NCBI GenBank assembly: GCA_030374765.1 | Contig: JARGXX010000077.1 | Location: forward strand, 434,001 to 498,000 | Direction: 5' to 3' | Length of the DNA stretch: 64,000 nt | Source: Agarophyton chilense | Lineage: Eukaryota; Rhodophyta; Florideophyceae; Gracilariales; Gracilariaceae | In this document: positions 28,903-39,362 of the stretch, in pieces | Numbering within the stretch: position 1 is the stretch's first letter | Layout: each line of letters begins with the position of its first letter | The notes under the pieces: model-generated | Told to the model about the DNA's origin: nothing | What the model saw: the letters and a program-made list of their open reading frames with translations, nothing else | Databases searched by the model: none | Translations under genes and position numbers: made by a program

Positions 28903-29388
28903 ATGATCAGAAACACACAATTCGACAGCGACTGTCATGAAACCCATACAAACGGCACTTCTAATGCCAGTCAGACGGAATCATGTGATATGTTACCGAG
29001 TCAGAAAGATTATGATCGTAAAAAGTCAGTCGGTGCAGTTACAGTTGCCGATGACGAAGCTGAGTTGTCTATAAACAACATTGAGATACGAATCATTACA
29101 CCGTTCATTGAAGATGTCTTGTGCGTACAATATGGCGAGACAATCTGTTATTGGATTCAATTAGGGCCCTTTTTGCTGTTCATAGTGACAACTGAGTTCC
29201 CTGAGACAGGAATATATCTTTCCAGAAACAATGATGCGAGAAAACTTTTTTATAAATCCTATACTTTCGAACGTTATGGATTTGTCAGCAAGGGCAACAG
29301 GATTCAGCTTCCGAATTGCGCGCCAGAAGCAATCCGCTAGATCTGGCCGGACAGGGTTGGCTCGTACACGGGATATAAGCAGCAATAA
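28903..29388 (+). pseudogene. Accessory gene of piggyBac element 2, one nonsense codon
   Basis: Homologue of the element 1 accessory protein. It starts at the ATG at 28903 and matches the conserved C-terminal half: GETICYWIQLGP, TEFPETGI, SRNNDARKLFYKSYTFERYG, NCAPEAIR. A TAG at 29338-29340 stands where element 1 has Lys in IRKIWP. The frame then continues through IWPDRVGSYTGYKQQ to a TAA at 29386-29388. Two bases separate that stop from the transposase stop (29391-29393, minus), the same spacing as in element 1. The N-terminal half is diverged. Apart from the one stop the frame is open, so this gene decayed less than its transposase. Confidence 0.85.
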
Positions 29389-29390
29389 CT

Positions 29391-31432
29391 TTATTTTTTG
29401 TGCAATACTTTGGCGGTTGCAGTATTGGCTGTCACACGGTTAGACCGTTTGCGACTAAAATTTGACGCTAAAGCTAGCTCCGCAGACACATCTGCATTGT
29501 ACAAATCAAGACGTGTTCTGTGGAAGATATCCTTTTAGTGGCAGAAGGAAAAACAGTTGACATGAAACCCAAGTTTGCATTCACTACATGAAGAGGTGGT
29601 GTAGCCTCCGCGGCCTTTTTTGTCGAAAGAACCCGGCAGAGAACGCAGTGAACGCTCTTCTTGTGTTTTGTTTGGAGCAAGATGTGTATGAGGTTGGTTG
29701 TTCGGTCTGCATCTTGTCAACGGTTGCAGAGTTCACTGGTTCCAGATATAACAGTTAGTGTGGCCCTTCGATGCTTGTGCTCAATATGTTCACTAACCAG
29801 TTGCATTATAACCCGATTCTTCAGTGTCCCTATATCGATTATAGCCTGTTCTAGAGAGCTTATAGACTTGAGAAGGGCATGTCCATTTGGAATACTGGCG
29901 TCCAAAACAAAAGTGAGGATACTCATCGGTACTCGCTGCTTTTTCCTAACCGTGGCCATTCTTGGCCTAAACTGGTCAAATCGGTCCACCCCGTTCATGA
30001 ACAAGTTATAAGCAACTATTATCGAAGGAACTTGCATTGTGGTCTTCTGCACTGACTCTAAGCCTGTCCACAGTTGCAACGGGGTAAGTCCATGGACGCA
30101 CATTACGGCGTGCTCGTCGCCGTTGTGTATGCGCTGATTTGGGGTATCCGCCAAGTCATTCGAATACAAGGACACAACTTAGCGGTCCTTGAACACAATG
30201 AATCCCGCCTTCTGTGCCACCGTGTCAGATGATGCCGTTCCGTTGCCTTTTTCATACACCTGCACTAGACGCCAATCTCCTCTTACAGAGTGCTCGAGAC
30301 TCTCGATTGCCTCTTTCAACGCAGGACGATTGACACCGTCGACTTTGTTAAACCGAACTGTTCCAACAACGTTACACTCTCCGTCGCTCAGCACATGCAG
30401 TTGACGAGCAAGAACATGCCGTGTATAAAAATTGTCCATAACCATCAAGCGTCTTTCATTCCCAGTGGGATGTAATTGCTTTTGATGCGCCATTTGGACG
30501 CACAATAAAGCAGAAGCCGTAGACTTTTTAATAATTGTTCCATCAACTTTTCGTTCTACTGCACCACGTAAGTTTCGAAACACATTTGTGTATCGTTGAA
30601 CTGGCGTCAGTCCAGTTTTGTACCCAGAGCCGTTGTCCTGAAAACTATGCAGATACGCATGGGACTAGCCTACGACTGCATAAAACCTTATCCCAAACTT
30701 TGCTGGTTTAGCCTTCATGTAAGTCCTCGCGGAAGTTCGGCCCTTGTATCTGACAGTGTTTTCATCTAAGCAGCTCACACCCACGGGAACAGGCAAGGAA
30801 GCTGCATTCCTCCCCAAATGCTCCAAAATCGGACGACTATGCCACAATGCATCCAAAACGGCAACGTTCGGGTCATACGTAGCATACGTTCGTAACGCTG
30901 CACGAATGTTTAGAAAATTATCTCTCTCCATGGTCTTCTTGAAAAATTCATTTCCTAGTAGCTCTGATGTACACCAATAATCACGAAGGTGATTTAGTGG
31001 GTGGAGCAAAGTGGCCAACTCGAGACCAAAGTATGCTTGTAGTTCATCCATTCGCATTGCTTTTAAAATTTTCCCCCGTCGTAGTAGTTCCTTACTTGTC
31101 CAACATCTGACAAATTCAAGGTAGGAGCTGTTCAGAAGCAGATTGAACAAGCCTAGCTCTTTTTTGTGTGCGTAAGCACGCTTTATAAGCTGCGGCTTTC
31201 CTAGAAAGAGTCTTCTTTGCTGGCGCCAATTTGCACAATATGACACGGTGTGATAGACATTTGGTTCTTCATAGGCTCCTAGTGCAGACACTTCAAATTC
31301 TTTATCATCAAGTTCCTCATCAACAGGTGGGCCTACAATCTCAGTGTTACATTCATGAGCATGAAATTGACGTTGCAAGTCGTCATCTCTGCTTGAACTT
31401 GTGATTTGCGCTATTGGAGTTTGGTTTGTCAT
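29391..31432 (-). pseudogene. Decayed piggyBac-like transposase of element 2
   Basis: Starts at the ATG at 31430-31432 (MTNQTPIAQ) and can be followed along the whole length of the element 1 protein to a homologous end (KVLHKK, stop 29391-29393). In-frame stops interrupt it. A TAG replaces the Trp after FYAVVG (near 30665), a TAA replaces Ser after VFKDR (30179-30181) and a TGA is at 29717-29719. Near 29600-29625 an A/T homopolymer hosts a frameshift, and a TAA follows the zinc-binding motif near 29535. All three catalytic Asp contexts survive (CLDENTV, VMDNFYT, GVDRFDQF). Non-functional, but it shows long purifying selection before decay. Confidence 0.9.
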
Positions 31433-31736
31433 TCAAAAGGGTGACGAACTGCATTTTCAGGTTTTGCCAAAATGATTCGAAAGTGGCCACCCTCTTTGTC
31501 CATAATGGTGCTGTTTGCAAAGCGGGCATAGCGGGAGAGGTTGCAGGAAGCATCATAAACTCAATATTCTGCGCAGGCGGTAGGAGAAATGACTTGAGCG
31601 CATACTTGGATTTCGTGGGAAAACTACGTGGGGCCGCCCATGACGCCTATGTTTCCTACCAAGAACTTTCCACTACTGGTTTACCTATTGGGTCAAATCA
31701 GCATTTATTTTAAAAACAGCAAATTCCATTGCCTTA

Positions 31737-31762
31737 CTTATGTCTACGATAATAGATAGAAG
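31737..31762. repeat. 26-bp subterminal palindrome, element 2
   Basis: A degenerate copy (CTTATGTCTACGATAATAG...GAAG), 100 bp in from the terminal one at 31837-31862. Mirrors the 23750-23775 copy of element 1. Confidence 0.78.
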
Positions 31763-31836
31763 TGAAATTAACACTTGGAACACTGACAACCAACTGTTGC
31801 CGATGGTGAAAAGCCTCTGTCCAATCATATACCCAG

Positions 31837-31862
31837 CTTATGTTTACTACTGTAGACATAAG
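31837..31862. repeat. 26-bp terminal palindrome, element 2 right (5') end
   Basis: A 26-bp hairpin (CTTATGTTTAC...GTAGACATAAG), 18 bp inside the TTAA at 31881-31884, on the transposase-start side. Confidence 0.88.
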
Positions 31863-31884
31863 CTTTTAGGTCCAAAAGGGTTAA

Positions 31885-32649
31885 ATCAACAAGAAAGGAA
31901 ATTTCGGGAAGTCACTTGCGATAAAATGGCTCTATCCCAGTAATCACCGCACCAATTCGCTTTCAATTTCTCCAACAAGGGGCGAAAACCAGACTTTAAT
32001 CAGTGGATGATTAAGAGGGATAAACATTTCACTTACACAAGCACTACGACAGACGCGTACTAAGTCAACATATGGCTCAGATAGCCAGCTTCCTTAAATC
32101 CAACAAGAAATATGCGCTTTCTGGAGTTCATGACCTTTTCGGGTCTTCAAAAGTTGGAATAGGCCGGTCCCCCAAAGTTGTTTCTATGCTGCCCCACGAG
32201 CTCCTGCAAAAGTGGAGTGAGTCGAATATTTCTCATCAGACAAGCTGCACCAAGCGACGAATGTCAGCTTTTGGCTTTCTATAAACGGCTGCTACTTCAC
32301 GTTTTTCGACATCTTTCCTCTTCGCCTGGCGTTTCGTTATACGTTCATGAACTGCTTGCACCACTAAATCAGATTTTAAGTGTAATATACTCTTTGTGTT
32401 GATTTAAATGTGACCCTCATCTTTCACCCTTGCCTCTCGTAACAAGTTACGTTGCCTCTTCGAAACCCTATCTAAAGTTCTTTCACTGTCACAGAACTAA
32501 CGGGACTGACCTTCCTACCCCTTTTGTCGACCAAATATTGCGGCAACGGTGCAAGATTGGGCTTTATCAACTTTATATCTCAGATACCTGTATTGAAACC
32601 AGGATCGTATATTTGTTCCCGTATGAGAACTGCAGTATGCGTTGCCTTT
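31885..32649. other. Unassigned spacer right of element 2
   Basis: About 760 bp with only short frames and no recognised motif. It may be a flank of the pogo-like element that follows. Confidence 0.35.
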
Positions 32650-34330
32650 TCATTGTGTGATATCAAACTCGTTTAACTTTCGTTTCTGTCTCGCAGCTTT
32701 GTGCAGCCCATTTTGCAGGTACAACTTATAAAAACAGAAACCACGGAAATCGAGACTCTGTGTTTCGTGCGACTTAGGTGCCGGGAGAGCAATAACAATG
32801 ACTTTTTTATCCTGGAATAGATTCAATGATTTGTATCTAACGTGAGCGCTGTAGCCGTCAAGGAGAATAAGTAGTAGCTGGTTGTTATTTTGAAGATCTC
32901 TCGATTCTTCTAGGAAATCTTGCACCCATTTGAAGACGATATCCGTATCAACACCAGGTGAATTGCGATGAAAAAGATAACATGGAGGTAGGACTCTATG
33001 CAAAGACTGGATTTCTTTTCATACTTTACGGTATTGAGAAAGCTCCCCGGGAAACAAAAGTTCCAGTTTGTATGCAACATCGTTTGCCGACACGACAGAA
33101 ATTACTGTAGTTTTTTCGAGCTGCCCCTCGTGGTGAGCAGTTTCTGCAGAACGCGCGCGCTGGCGGTACCAATGCCCTTTCGCAAGCTGCCTTTCATATT
33201 TTGAAACGAAGCACCAGACTGATCCGTATCGAATAAACGCATGGATTCTTGGATGTTAAACCTTCTCATTGCAGCCTCGACTCTTGCAATATACTCAGTA
33301 AGGTTCTCCGGGGTAACAGCGTTAACAAGTTTGTCCTTCATCATATTTATATTCTGTACTCGTAAATCATTTCGGTGAAGAAAGTTCCCAAACCCAACTG
33401 TGTGATGGACGGTTTTCAACGAAACCAATTTTCGCTTGCGTCTCTTCTGAAACCCCGGACACGTACTCCTGAAATAGATATCGCAATCCTTGTTTAGTTG
33501 GCGGAGTTGTAGTATTCTACTATGTCGGGGAATCCGATAGGCTGGTTTTTCGCGAAGTCGCGGTTGGAACTCATAAGTGAGTGATATCATCAGCATTGTG
33601 ATATGAAACGGCATCCCGCATAGGATGCCTAGAGGCAGAATGTCTTAGTGGAACACGTGGCGTCATGGGTCGAGTGGCTTACCACGGCGCGCGCATAGTT
33701 GCGACCCTTGCTAGGGGAATGCCATATTGGCAACGGCGCATGTAGTGGCGATCCACGTGGAGGGCTTTACTACCCTTTGTAGTTAGACGTCCATTAGGGA
33801 CCATACCCATACAGTGGTTTGGCTATGTGGCTGACGACTGGGTATTATTTACGTATTTATTTGGGCACTCACCCTGGTACACAGTATATAGTGTACCAGA
33901 GGTGAGCGCCGACTCCAAGTAAAGGAGACAACATGGGCATCATGACAATTCTGTTCCTCGCTTAGGATTCCCTAACCGGAGATCCGGACGAGCCATAATA
34001 GATAGTCAGCCCCCAACCACTTCACGAGCCGTCTCGTACCTACGTCACATCAACTTTTTACAGTTGCACTAATCACCCTCGCTGGCGAGTAGTGGCCTTG
34101 CACCCCACTTCCAGCTCGCTGGTGTTGTAGCTCTACCACCCCTCTTCCTTCGCCGCAAGCAATCCATCGGCAGTCCGAACGCTGTCATAGGTGTCTGCTC
34201 TCTCCGTTAGAGCGGATACTACAGGAGTATTGTTTTCAGCATAGTAAAGAACGCTCTCGGCAATAGTATTCTCTTAACCATGCGCTAATGTGGTTGGTCT
34301 CCAGTTGCGGCTTAAATCCAAATGGATTTC
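32650..34330 (-). pseudogene. pogo/Jerky-type (DDE_1) transposase relic, split by a solo LTR
   Basis: Reading on the minus strand, the part right of the LTR (down from about 34330) and the part left of it (33507 to 32650) form one transposase. When the LTR plus one 5-bp duplication is ignored, the frame crosses the gap coherently (VLYYAENNTPPTKQGLRYLF). Downstream motifs are FVENRPSHSWVW, then RLFDTDQSGASFQ (first catalytic Asp). Next come LLILLDGYSAH (second) and LPAPKSHETQSLD (third), the usual DDE_1 order of pogo/Tigger/Jerky transposases. Frameshifts and stops show that it is dead. The inverted repeats of the element were not located. Confidence 0.8.
33508..34223. repeat. Solo LTR (TGTAGT...ACTACA family) with GGAGT target duplication
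   Basis: A 716-bp unit beginning TGTAGTATTCTA and ending ACTACA (6-bp inverted ends). It is flanked on both sides by GGAGT (33503-33507 and 34224-34228). A diverged copy lies at 53074-53724 in the same orientation, sharing blocks such as GCTCGCTGGTGTTGTAGCTCTA and CTTCGCCGCAAGCA. No internal retrotransposon sequence adjoins it, so it is a solo LTR left by recombination inside the pogo-like transposase. Confidence 0.87.
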
Positions 34331-34858
34331 TGTGAATTGAACCGGCTATGATGAAGGCATAATTTTTCCCAAGAATTGTACGCTCTTTATTGCACTCCGA
34401 CACTCACTGCGTGCTTCGTAGACAGGTTTTCAAACCGTTGAAAAACGGTGGTTTGCATATTGGAGTATTTGGATCCCATTGTGAGGTTTTAAAACGGTTT
34501 CTATCGCAGTCGTGTTTCTCCAAACGTTTAAGATCGCAAAATATGTTCTTTGGAGCAAGATAGAGCACACTTTTTCAAATATACCTTTGCATCGCCAAGC
34601 GTGGAAGCCGTTGGCACGCTAAGTGACATGTGTTTCTTTCTGTTTCCTTCATTGTCCGTCAGTTTGCGGAAATCGTGTGAATTGGGCCAAGAAGGGCGGT
34701 GTCGATTTCATTATTTCTGTCGATTTAAGTTTCGGACTTTTCCCAGACGGGTGGTATTTGTCCCACCTTGAGTACGAGCCTCCTTCTGTTTCTCTAACGC
34801 CAGCTGACCATGTTCCAAACTGCATACAAATAACCAAAAAGCATGTACCCTTTTCCTC

Positions 34859-36163
34859 ATGTCGCCAGTGAACTACTTCAAGCACCAAATGATCGCATCT
34901 ACTCGCGATCTCACCATCATTGGCATCAATATGGCCACGAATAGAGAAAAGAAAACATTATTCACGTTTGTCCGCACCCGTAGCGCAGCTGTTGCTGCCC
35001 CGATTACAGTTTCAATCATAATTCAAAAGAACCAAAAACCCCAACGCAAGTACCGCAAACCAGGTACGCAAAAAATTGATATATTTTTTTCCACTTGGAT
35101 CAAATATTATTTTAGGCCCCATCCTGTGTACTCTCTTCGGTCTTTTTGGCGTCGTTTTCGCGGTCATTCAGATATTTTCTACAAAATTCTACATTATATA
35201 CCTTCTTCATATCCCAATACTAGGGGCCACTTAAAGAATGCCGCTGGGAAAATGAGAATTCTGCCCGAAATCAAGAAACCGGGCTGTTTTCGAATTCTAG
35301 ATATAGGTAGGTCGTTGGACGACTTAGACGATAGCTTTCGTATAAGTTCGGAAACTACATCAAAGTAATTTCGAGCGTTTTGATCATGTATAAAGGCGCT
35401 GTACGTGGAACAATTCTTGAACAGGCTCCCAATAAAAAGTGAAATGGATGAAATTTCTGATAGGAAAGGCAAGGAATTGTTTTAAAAATGTATCTGATTT
35501 AAACTCATGTAAAAGAACTGCCCTGCCGCACTTAAAGGACAGTATCATAACATTAAGGAGAAAAAACTGGCAACGATTTTAGTAAAAGCATAGGGAGATC
35601 GCGATTCGTACATATGGTATTGGTCTACGAAACGATGTGGTACGAACAAAGAAGAGACATTGCTTGCGGTATCATCTCTTTTTTCGTCTATCTTGAACAG
35701 TAAGTACGACATAGTTTTATGTTGTGACTTTAAGCTACATCATCATGCCGAAAACAGACAGTTAGGCTACTTTCTTGTTGACGGAATATATCAGCCATGG
35801 ACTATTTTTGCCCGCCCGATTCATACACTTGCAAATGTTGGCGAACAAAGGTATACAAAGGTACAGGAAGCTCTCAAAAAAGATATTGACAGGGCTTTTG
35901 GAGTGCTTCAGACTCGCTTTCAGATACTACGATGACAATCTTTTCTGAGGTATAAGAAAGATGTTGTCCGCGTTAGCGAAACGTGAGGGATTCTTCATAA
36001 CATGTTGGTTCGTAAGAAACAGGAAGAAAGGTTTGAAGAAGAAACTGGAAGTGATGGAATGGTTTTTAATTTAGTTACTGATCTTTGTGATGAAGAGTGC
36101 GCGCTATTAGAGCAAGGACTACTTGAAAAGGTCAGCAAGAGCAAGAAGCGGAGAAAAATATAA
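34859..36163 (+). pseudogene. PIF/Harbinger transposase relic (DDE_4 / plant transposon type)
   Basis: The first part (34859-35368, ATG) shows the N-terminal pattern of Harbinger transposases: WIKYYFRPHPVYSLRSFWRRF and later LDDLDDSFRISSET. The second part (35660-35935) is the catalytic C-terminus. It has GYFLVDGIYQPW then ALKKDIDRAFGVLQTRFQIL, a diagnostic signature of the plant-type PIF/Harbinger family. A TGA follows, then GILHNMLV and a Lys/Arg-rich end at 36163. The central part containing the first Asp is not recognisable. Broken by frameshift and stops. The Myb-like partner gene lies convergent at 36974-37690. Confidence 0.83.
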
Positions 36164-36973
36164 TGGTGGAGGGAGAAATGAATTTAGAGAGAATATTAAT
36201 AAAATGTGGCCTTTCTAATCTCTTCTGTTCGATTTAGTTCTCTTACGTAGCAGGTCATAGGTTGCGTTGAAGATAGGCGAAGAAGATTACGGGAACGGAA
36301 AAGTAGTTAACTTTTTGTAGAAGATAGGATATAATGGGGTCTTTTCAAAGTAGATTAGCTGATAGGGTCTCCGCTGAGTGCTTCGTGCTTCCTACGCGAT
36401 TGAGCGATTCAAGAAGAGTACAGTATGTGCCTGCATCTGTAAGCGCCACTGATTGAGCTCGGCCAAAACAATGAGTGCAGTTCGCATCCGTTGTTACCAT
36501 CTTGCTCTCCGCAGGATGATCCTCCCCTCTTCCTAGCCAGCAGCGTTCCAAAAAGCACCGCCTCGCCGCCTCCGCCCAGCCGCAGATCGTCTTCGGAGTC
36601 CTCGACATTCAGTTTTCGCAAATGAAATGTCACCGTTGCTCACAATGGCAACCTCACCAACGCTCACTCGCTTCGTATGGAGGAGATTCTGCGCGGTAGT
36701 ATCTTTGCTACATGCAGCGATACGGAACTTTTTCTCATTAAAGAAGAACTGATTTCGTATCAATTGATTGACCATGTTTATGGTCTGCAATATTAGAACT
36801 CTTCAGCCACTTCTGAGTAGCCCTCTCCGTGTGAGACTGTAAATGGTTGCGTCCCCGTTTTAGCATGTCCCCGTAGCGCAAGTGCAAAACTTCGCCGGAA
36901 GCGCAGCGATGAGATGAAGGATATTCTTTAGCTAAAACTACTCCAAGGGGTACATTTTCACAGCCATACTATT
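36164..36973. other. Spacer inside the Harbinger relic
   Basis: About 800 bp between the transposase and Myb-like relics. Minus-strand frames (36345-36790) encode an Arg-rich stretch without a recognised domain. Nothing else is seen. Confidence 0.35.
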
Positions 36974-37690
36974 CTATCTAATCAATGCATATGTTGTTCG
37001 CAACAAATTCGTTAGAAGTACTGCTCGGCGGTCTTCGTCACTCTTGGGAACATCCTTTTGCGCTCCCTTTCTGCTCCTGCACATCACATCACCCGTCTCT
37101 TGACATTTAACCTCTGATCTCTCATTTTCCTTCTGCAGTATTCTATTGCATTCCGCCAAGCTTGCCTGTCTTCCCCGCAAAGTAGCGGTCAATTTCTGAT
37201 CCTCCCCGGCTTGCCTTTCTTCCATCTTCCTCATTTTAATACCCTTTAGGCGCTTTTCGTCTTCACTCGATGCCAAAACCAATTCCTTCTCTGTCTCTCC
37301 AGATGGTAGAGACACACAGCTTTTCTCCTTACCTTTCGCTTTTGAGCATATCGTTGTGTGATCTGATTTCACCTTAATATTTTTTCATAGTTTTGTTCAT
37401 GTTCTGCGATCTTGAATTGTTCTTAACTGCCTCGTCGAAGAATTTATCTCACACCGAGAGGTAGTCGGCTGTAGAAATCCACTTGTATGGTGCTGCATAC
37501 ATAATAGTTCCATCTTTGGGTTTTCACCTGCTTTCTTCCTGTACAGCTCTTTTGTCATTTCCTCAAGGAGTTCGTGATTAGCTGTAAAACTCTTCAGAGC
37601 TCTAACCCTTATTCTTGCGGAAATATAATGCTGTGATTCGCGCGCTACACGGTGCCAAGTACTCTTCAATGATGCAGTAGACCTGTTCAT
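36974..37690 (-). pseudogene. Myb-like accessory gene of the PIF/Harbinger relic
   Basis: From the ATG at 37688-37690 one frame runs for 239 codons to 36974, interrupted only by two close TGA codons (37397-37399 and 37385-37387). The N-terminal part has LKSTWHRVARESQHYISARIRV then ANHELLEEMTKELYRKKAGENPKMEL. This resembles the trihelix/NAM-associated region of the Myb-like proteins encoded by Harbinger elements (a K/R-W-x-R helix followed by an ALxMYxxxxG helix). The C-terminal part is a Lys/Glu-rich coiled coil, also typical. Harbinger elements carry two genes, transposase and Myb-like, so the pairing fits. Confidence 0.62.
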
Positions 37691-38916
37691 CTTGTACTAC
37701 CTACGAAAAACTGTTTCGATACCAGCTCACATTGTTCTGTCTTTCTGATTACAGCATTTTGCGGAATATTCTATCCAGGCCTTCGCATGGTAGAGTGTTT
37801 CTGATTCTGTGAAACAGTTTCCGCGTCCTCCTTTTTGACAGTACTAGAGATGTCTTCTCCTTCGATCGTGAGAGTGCCGATGCTATCTATGTTCCGAGTT
37901 TTGGAAGGAGAGTTACTCGTTACGTACTAAGCTTTGTTGAAATTGTATCATGTAGAACTGGTTAGTATAGTGTTCGTTAGTGGAGCTTTAGTCTGAGCTG
38001 CTTCGTGAGCAGGTGCTGCATGTTGGCTAAGTTTAAAGTGCTGAATTTCGTGAACAGAACTTGGGATTGATCCTGTTGGTGGTCCAACGGAGTGCCGTGA
38101 AACGCTGACATGATGACAATAATTTCATAATTGCGTAGGGAGCGAACTGACAACGTTGGTGTTAAGATCTACCGTGAAGGAGAGAGAGAGACCTTGAGAT
38201 ATGCCGAAGGAAATTCGAACAGTTCTGACGTATTCCTGCCAATTTCAGTGAAAGATGACGCCTCATTCTAAAGCAATGTAGAACCCAAGCTTTGATTGGC
38301 GATTAGAAAGGTCATAGATTATTAATTTTGGGAGGCAGGGTTGCTATTTGTATTTCTGTATCGTGTCGAAATGAAAATGAGAATAGCAACGGAAGGATAA
38401 AAAAAGAATCGGAAAATGGCAAAAGCAACTCTGAAAGAGATTCCAAAAGAGCTGAAGTTGCTAAAACCTAGAAATTTGCAACGACTTAGCTCCCTGGTAG
38501 ACTTGCTCTATCTTTGTAAAGTAGTAATCGGACATTCTCGGGCCACTGATCAAATGAGCAGTCTTGAAATGCAGTTTTCGTGAAGGTGGTTTCCTATGAC
38601 TGACGCACTTTTTCCGCTTGTGCGTTGTGATGAATCTTGTCCTTATTAGGGAGCATCAAAGCCTGACGGACTGATCGTGCACGCGACGTGAACAAATCAG
38701 CATTCAGCAATGCTAGTTAGTTAACATATTTTCTTATCTGCAATATTTATATTAGGTTATGAAGTATACTGTAGTAATCTACACCGTTTAGTGGCTCTGC
38801 AGTCTCGCCGTCCTGCTCATAAAACCTTTCTTATCCTGTTTTTTGTGGCTTTTAACCTCTTCCACTTTTGCATTGTACAACTCTTTTCGGAGGTTATCTC
38901 GTGTTTTCCGAGGTAG
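37691..38916. other. Unassigned AT-rich repeat-region DNA
   Basis: About 1.2 kb with only one short frame (38788-38985, minus) and no recognised motif. May include the terminal part of the Harbinger element, but I could not find its inverted repeats. Confidence 0.35.
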
Positions 38917-39362
38917 TGTGAAGGAGGGATGATAACGGTTGAGCCCTGTAAGCCGCTGGGCCCTGAGGTATTTTACAGGCGACACGTGGAAAGGTCGACC
39001 TCAGTTGAACTCATGTAGATTATTGATTTGTTTTAATTAGTGCAATAGAATAGTATAACAGTGCCAGGGAGATCCCAGCGCCTCGCCTGTACTCTTTACT
39101 TGGCTCGAGTGACTTTTCTCCCTTAGAGTACGGTAGCCAACTTTTGGATACTAAATAACCCCTTTTGGTATATTAGTTCCACCCTTTGGTCTTCAAGCCA
39201 CCGTTTCCATAGCTCCGACTTGTAGGACTACGCAGTAAACGCCAGCCCATTACACCAAGTACTCTGGGGGTGCCGCCGTCAATGATTCGAACCATAGGAC
39301 CCGCTCTACCACGCTACCACCGGTCGAGACCCGTACGCTGACCCACTCGTCATTGCGTTACA
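38917..39362. repeat. Solo gypsy-type LTR with GGTAG target duplication
   Basis: A 446-bp unit from TGTGAAGGAG to GCGTTACA, flanked by GGTAG at 38912-38916 and 39363-39367. It aligns along its length with the LTR at 40799-41247 (shared ATGATAACGGTTGAGCCCTG, GGTATATTAGTTCCACC and others). With no internal region attached it is a solo LTR. It carries a tRNA-like segment on the minus strand at 39270-39321. Confidence 0.9.

Larger units (their letters stand above)
27948..31884 (-). mobile_element. piggyBac-like element 2 (decayed), tail to tail with element 1
   Basis: The element is bounded by TTAA at 27948-27951 (shared with element 1) and 31881-31884, with CCCTTTTG ends. Palindromes lie at 27972-27997 (20 bp from the TTAA), 31837-31862 (18 bp from the TTAA) and 31737-31762. 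The transposase is on the minus strand (31432 down to 29391) and the accessory gene on the plus strand (28903-29388). The layout is therefore a mirror image of element 1, with the same 18/20-bp asymmetry. A (CT)26 tract lies at 28093-28144. The gene copies are broken by stops and a frameshift. Confidence 0.9.

Noticed and set aside
39270-39321. A functional tRNA gene in the LTR
   Set aside because: Only about 52 nt with no anticodon arm; reported as tRNA-like, not as a tRNA.
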